A stretch of DNA of 15,201 nucleotides from an uncultured Candidatus Melainabacteria bacterium. GTDB taxonomy: Bacteria > Cyanobacteriota > Vampirovibrionia > Gastranaerophilales > Gastranaerophilaceae. Both the position numbers and the translations under genes were made by a program. Shown in pieces: positions 12,807 to 15,201 of the stretch (positions are counted from its first letter, which is position 1; each line of letters starts with the position of its first letter). The DNA lies in NCBI GenBank assembly GCA_937895785.1, contig CALBKW010000131.1, positions 1 to 15,201 of the forward strand, written 5' to 3'. The notes under the pieces were generated by a model. It was not told the origin of the DNA and ran no database searches. It was given only the letters and a program-made list of their open reading frames with translations.

Positions 12807-13256
12807 ATGACAGACGAGCAAAAAACAATATTAACTTATGATTCACAACAAATTTTGGATTTAATCCCACATAGATATCCATTTTTGTTAGTTGACAGAA
12901 TTACAGCATGTGTAGCAGGCGAATACGCTGAAGGCTACAAAAACTTAACTTGGAACGAACCATTCTTCCAAGGTCACTTCCCAAACAACCCAATTATGCC
13001 AGGGGTTCTACAAATTGAAGCTATGGCTCAATGTTCAGCTCCAGTATTGTTATCAATGGAAAAATTCCAAGGTAAATTGGCATTATTTGCTGGTATCGAA
13101 AACGCTCGATTCAAAGGCATTGTTCGCCCTGGAGATAGATTAGATATGAGAATTGAATTACAAAAATTAAAAGGTCCTATCGGTAAATCTCACGGTGTTG
13201 GCATGGTAGATGGCAAAGTTGTTGTAGAAGCGGATATGACTGTTTGCATTAAGTAA
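12807..13256 (+). CDS. fabZ: 3-hydroxyacyl-ACP dehydratase
   Basis: FabZ dehydrates 3-hydroxyacyl-ACP in fatty-acid elongation and competes with LpxA and LpxD for hydroxyacyl-ACP, which explains its usual place among lpx genes. The 149-residue hot-dog-fold protein has the start-of-fold motif ILDLIPHRYPFLLVDRI (16-32) and the active-site region FFQGHFPNNPIMPGVLQIEAMAQ (53-75) with H57 and E71. The chosen ATG has TAAGGAG 7 bases upstream and begins MTDEQ; an in-frame ATG at 12786 lies inside lpxC and lacks a ribosome site. It is the last gene of the operon, followed by a strong hairpin. Confidence 0.97.
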   Translation: MTDEQKTILTYDSQQILDLIPHRYPFLLVDRITACVAGEYAEGYKNLTWNEPFFQGHFPNNPIMPGVLQIEAMAQCSAPVLLSMEKFQGKLALFAGIENARFKGIVRPGDRLDMRIELQKLKGPIGKSHGVGMVDGKVVVEADMTVCIK

Positions 13257-13272
13257 TAAATTTATTTAAAAT

Positions 13273-13313
13273 AAAAACAAGGCGGTCGAGTGAAACTCGA
13301 CCGCCTTGTTTTT
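13273..13313. terminator. Bidirectional terminator between fabZ and lpxA
   Basis: An 18-bp perfect stem (13273-13290 with 13296-13313) encloses a TGAAA loop, with a GC-rich core GGCGGTCGAG and A/T-runs at both ends, so it works on either strand. It separates the convergent fabZ and lpxA genes and is the strongest hairpin in the window. Confidence 0.95.
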
Positions 13314-13338
13314 GTATTTATATTGTATAAGTTAAGTT

Positions 13339-14178
13339 TTATACGTTTGCCAAAGCAGGTTCTTCTACCATATCTTCAGATTCTAAAGAGTGGTGACCTG
13401 TTTTGTGAGATTTCAAAAGAACTCCACGTTTTGATTCTTGAATGAATTTAATCATATTTTCGATATATTCGTTCATTGGGATAGTTTCTTTAATTTTTTC
13501 AATAGCTTGAGTTGTATTATATTCTGGAGAAACTAGAAGTTTGAAAGCTTCGTTAGTGTTAATTCTATCTTCTTTAGAAATACCACGTCTACGCATTGCA
13601 ACCACATTTAATCCAGATGGAACAGGTGGTCTACCTTCACCTTTAGAGTATGGTAAGATGTCTTGTCTTGATGCTGAGAAACCGCTGATGATAGCCATAT
13701 CACCGATTCTAACGTTTTGGTGGAATACTGTCATACCGCCTAACCAAGCACCGAAACCTACGTGACAGTGACCGCCTAAAGTTGCTAAGTTGGCCATAAT
13801 TACTTGATCTGCTAAAACACAGTTGTGAGCAACGTGAGTACCAGCCATTAACAAACATTTGTTACCGATACGAGTTGTGAAATCACCACAAGCTGCGCCT
13901 CTGTGAACTGTTGCATTTTCTTTAATGATAACTTCATCACCAATAACTACTTTTGTAGGTTCGCCTTTGTAACCTAAATCTTGAGGTTCTGAACCGATTG
14001 TAGCAAATGGGCTGATTGTACAATTTTTACCAATTTCTGCAAACTCTATAAAAGCATTTGCAATAACTCTTGTACCACTACCAATAGTAACATTTTCGCC
14101 GATAACGACATTTGGTCCGATGAATGCATCTTCTGCGATTTTTGCTGATTCATGGATAATTGCTGATGGATGTATCAT
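13339..14178 (-). CDS. lpxA: UDP-N-acetylglucosamine acyltransferase
   Basis: LpxA transfers a 3-hydroxyacyl chain from ACP to UDP-GlcNAc, the first lipid A step. The 279-residue protein is a left-handed beta-helix of hexapeptide repeats (about 1-185) plus a helical C-terminal domain. H118 in THVAHNC corresponds to catalytic H125 of E. coli; H115, H137 and H153 sit at the spacings of E. coli H122, H144 and H160. G166 aligns with the hydrocarbon-ruler G173, which favours a long (about C14) acyl chain. The last 20 or so residues form a polar tail beyond the E. coli length (262). The start has AGGAGA upstream. It is convergent with fabZ rather than in the operon. A TATAAT lies at 14217-14222 on the minus strand without a clear -35. 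Confidence 0.96.
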   Translation of the reverse strand: MIHPSAIIHESAKIAEDAFIGPNVVIGENVTIGSGTRVIANAFIEFAEIGKNCTISPFATIGSEPQDLGYKGEPTKVVIGDEVIIKENATVHRGAACGDFTTRIGNKCLLMAGTHVAHNCVLADQVIMANLATLGGHCHVGFGAWLGGMTVFHQNVRIGDMAIISGFSASRQDILPYSKGEGRPPVPSGLNVVAMRRRGISKEDRINTNEAFKLLVSPEYNTTQAIEKIKETIPMNEYIENMIKFIQESKRGVLLKSHKTGHHSLESEDMVEEPALANV

Positions 14179-14309
14179 TATTTTATTTCTCCTAATTAAG
14201 ATTATGTAGTTTCTATATTATAAATATATACTAAAAATTAGGATTTCTTAGAATTTTTATATAATTTTAATATCGTTATAATGACTAAGTCTTAATAGTT
14301 AATCGGCTA
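14179..14309. promoter_or_regulatory. lpxA upstream region
   Basis: This non-coding stretch is very AT-rich. It carries the lpxA ribosome site (AGGAGA) and a perfect TATAAT on the minus strand (14217-14222), but no credible -35 box. No ORF or structured RNA is visible. Confidence 0.4.
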
Positions 14310-14334
14310 ATAAAAAGACCACCTTGCGGTGGTC
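14310..14334 (-). terminator. Terminator of the coiled-coil gene
   Basis: On the minus strand GACCACC-GCAA-GGTGGTC (14317-14334) forms a 7-bp stem with a GNRA tetraloop, followed by TTTTTATT. It lies about 125 bases after the stop codon of the coiled-coil gene and before lpxA, so it separates two same-strand units. Confidence 0.9.
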
Positions 14335-14459
14335 GTAAAGTCTTTTCTTTGGTTTTGGTTATTTTGGTTATTTTTGGTTTGTCGTTTTGGTTTGGTTTTA
14401 AAAATGTTTTTGTTAGTTAGAATTGGTTATTGTTAGAAGTTAGAAATTTGTCTTTCGGT
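14335..14459 (-). other. Long 3' tail with repeated AACCAAA
   Basis: This untranslated tail of the coiled-coil gene is low in complexity. On the minus strand AACCAAA occurs six times between about 14348 and 14399. Two copies, at 14354-14361 and 14363-14370, extend to TAACCAAA. It would be an unstructured, C/A-rich RNA tail ahead of the terminator hairpin. No ORF is visible. Confidence 0.45.
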
Positions 14460-14975
14460 CTATGCATATTTTGGTGCACATTCACTTGCGTATTTGTCAC
14501 ATGCTGAGCCGATTGATTGATATTCTGCTTCTAATTGTTTTAATTGTTGTTCTAACTTTAAGCATTCATTATCGATTTGTTTGTTTTTAACGTTTAATTT
14601 TGCTTCTTCTGCTTTTTGATATTGAGCTTTTTGTTGGTCATATAAGTTTTTAAACACTGCCATTTGATATTGGTTTTGTGCTGTTGCATCTTGGCTTACT
14701 TGACCTATTTGGTTTGTACCTTGAAGGTATGCCATATTTTGTTGGGCTGCATTCATTGCATAATTGTGTGAACCTACCATATATTGGCTCATATTGCCAA
14801 ACATTGATGCAGGTGATGTTGTTAAATCATTCATTGATACACTGCCATCTGCAATTGCTGCTGTATATGATTGTAAATCATATAACTCTTGTTTCTTTTG
14901 CATTAATTGATAGTTTTTGTCATTGATTTGTTGTTTTAATGACATTTTTCTGTGAAATAAAATTAATAAAGACAT
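14460..14975 (-). CDS. Unrecognised Gln/Met/Ala-rich coiled-coil protein
   Basis: The family is not one I can name. The 171-residue product is strongly helical and polar, rich in Q, A, M, Y and N. It has two predicted coiled-coil stretches (about residues 11-40 and 108-158) around a glycine/serine-containing middle (SMNDLTTSPASMFGNMSQYMVGSH). It ends with two cysteines in SACDKYASECAPKYA. There is no signal peptide; the first ten residues (MSLLILFHRK) are mildly hydrophobic but too short for a membrane anchor. AGGGG lies 10 bases before the first ATG; a second ATG at 14945 (MSLKQQ) has no ribosome site, so the first is preferred. The gene has its own terminator and long flanking untranslated regions. 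A structural, surface-apparatus or secretion-associated role is possible, but nothing in the sequence proves one. Confidence 0.75.
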   Translation of the reverse strand: MSLLILFHRKMSLKQQINDKNYQLMQKKQELYDLQSYTAAIADGSVSMNDLTTSPASMFGNMSQYMVGSHNYAMNAAQQNMAYLQGTNQIGQVSQDATAQNQYQMAVFKNLYDQQKAQYQKAEEAKLNVKNKQIDNECLKLEQQLKQLEAEYQSIGSACDKYASECAPKYA

Positions 14976-15201
14976 TTTTTTCTAACCCCTAACCAAAGTT
15001 ATTTTATTTTAACTAACCAAATTTTCTTAACTTACGTTTTATTTGTTTGTTTACTACTTAAAATTTCAAGAACGGTGACTTTTGTTTAACCTTATTTTCC
15101 TTGTTCGTTCTTTTAAAACCTTAACCTTTTTGAACCTTACATTTATATAAAGTATTCCCAAACTCAATAATTGCCATGTTTTGAGCATGTTATTAAGTTT
15201 T
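14976..15201 (-). promoter_or_regulatory. Leader and promoter region of the coiled-coil gene
   Basis: This is non-coding on both strands as far as visible. On the minus strand it holds several AAGGTT repeats and two copies of TTTGGTTA (14990-14997 and 15014-15021). The first abuts the AGGGG ribosome site. A weak promoter candidate reads TTATTG, 17 bases, TATAAA about 165 bases upstream of the ATG. TTTGGTTA is exactly complementary to repeats in the gene's 3' tail. Confidence 0.35.

Noticed and set aside
14335..14400. CRISPR-like or satellite array in the TTTGGTT-rich stretch
   Set aside because: Repeats are 7-8 bases at irregular short spacing, with no spacers and no cas genes. It is a low-complexity untranslated tail.

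Overview
The window is AT-rich bacterial chromosome, dense with housekeeping genes, and probably comes from an anaerobe with an outer membrane. Lipid A genes (lpxD, lpxC, fabZ, lpxA) and a heptose adenylyltransferase imply LPS. A fused FeoA-FeoB ferrous iron transporter and an N-terminal-rubredoxin rubrerythrin suit an anaerobic, ferrous-iron niche. The tRNA does not encode its CCA end. An AT-rich anaerobe with an lpxD-lpxC-fabZ cluster would fit the non-photosynthetic, cyanobacteria-related Gastranaerophilales/Melainabacteria. That assignment is an inference from gene content, not a demonstrated match.

Left part (1-2340). Three minus-strand genes lie head to tail: a NarL/LuxR-type response regulator, an unrecognised 202-aa protein with a Cys-rich C-terminus, and a helix-turn-helix protein cut by the window edge. 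Upstream of the regulator is an 800-bp non-coding stretch. It holds two families of short repeats that look like operators (TTGAGATA next to the start, TTGCACT further up), a rho-independent terminator, a tRNA-Leu(UAA) gene, and an 80-bp palindromic tRNA-derived block between that tRNA and its likely promoter.

Middle (2338-8513). feoAB has its own promoter, and the -35/-10 spacer carries a sequence matching the DtxR/IdeR iron-box consensus at 14 of 19 positions. Next is a membrane-anchored Cache-type sensor with a dead GGDEF and an intact EAL domain (c-di-GMP hydrolysis), ending in a strong terminator. Rubrerythrin and an RNase HIII without the usual N-terminal domain lie on the minus strand.

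Right part (8534-14178). One promoter appears to drive dapB-asd-hldC-lpxD-lpxC-fabZ, with short gaps or overlaps throughout. This groups diaminopimelate/lysine synthesis, heptose activation, the committed lipid A steps and the fatty-acid dehydratase that makes hydroxyacyl-ACP products relevant to LpxA and LpxD. The operon ends in an 18-bp hairpin shared with the convergent lpxA gene, which has its own transcription unit.

Far right (14310-15201). A minus-strand gene encodes an unrecognised Gln/Met/Ala-rich coiled-coil protein. It has a long leader and long 3' tail containing mutually complementary repeats, followed by a terminator.

No mobile element, CRISPR array or defence system is visible. 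The least explained parts are the regulatory DNA at 1560-2300, the 202-aa gene, and the coiled-coil gene with its untranslated regions.
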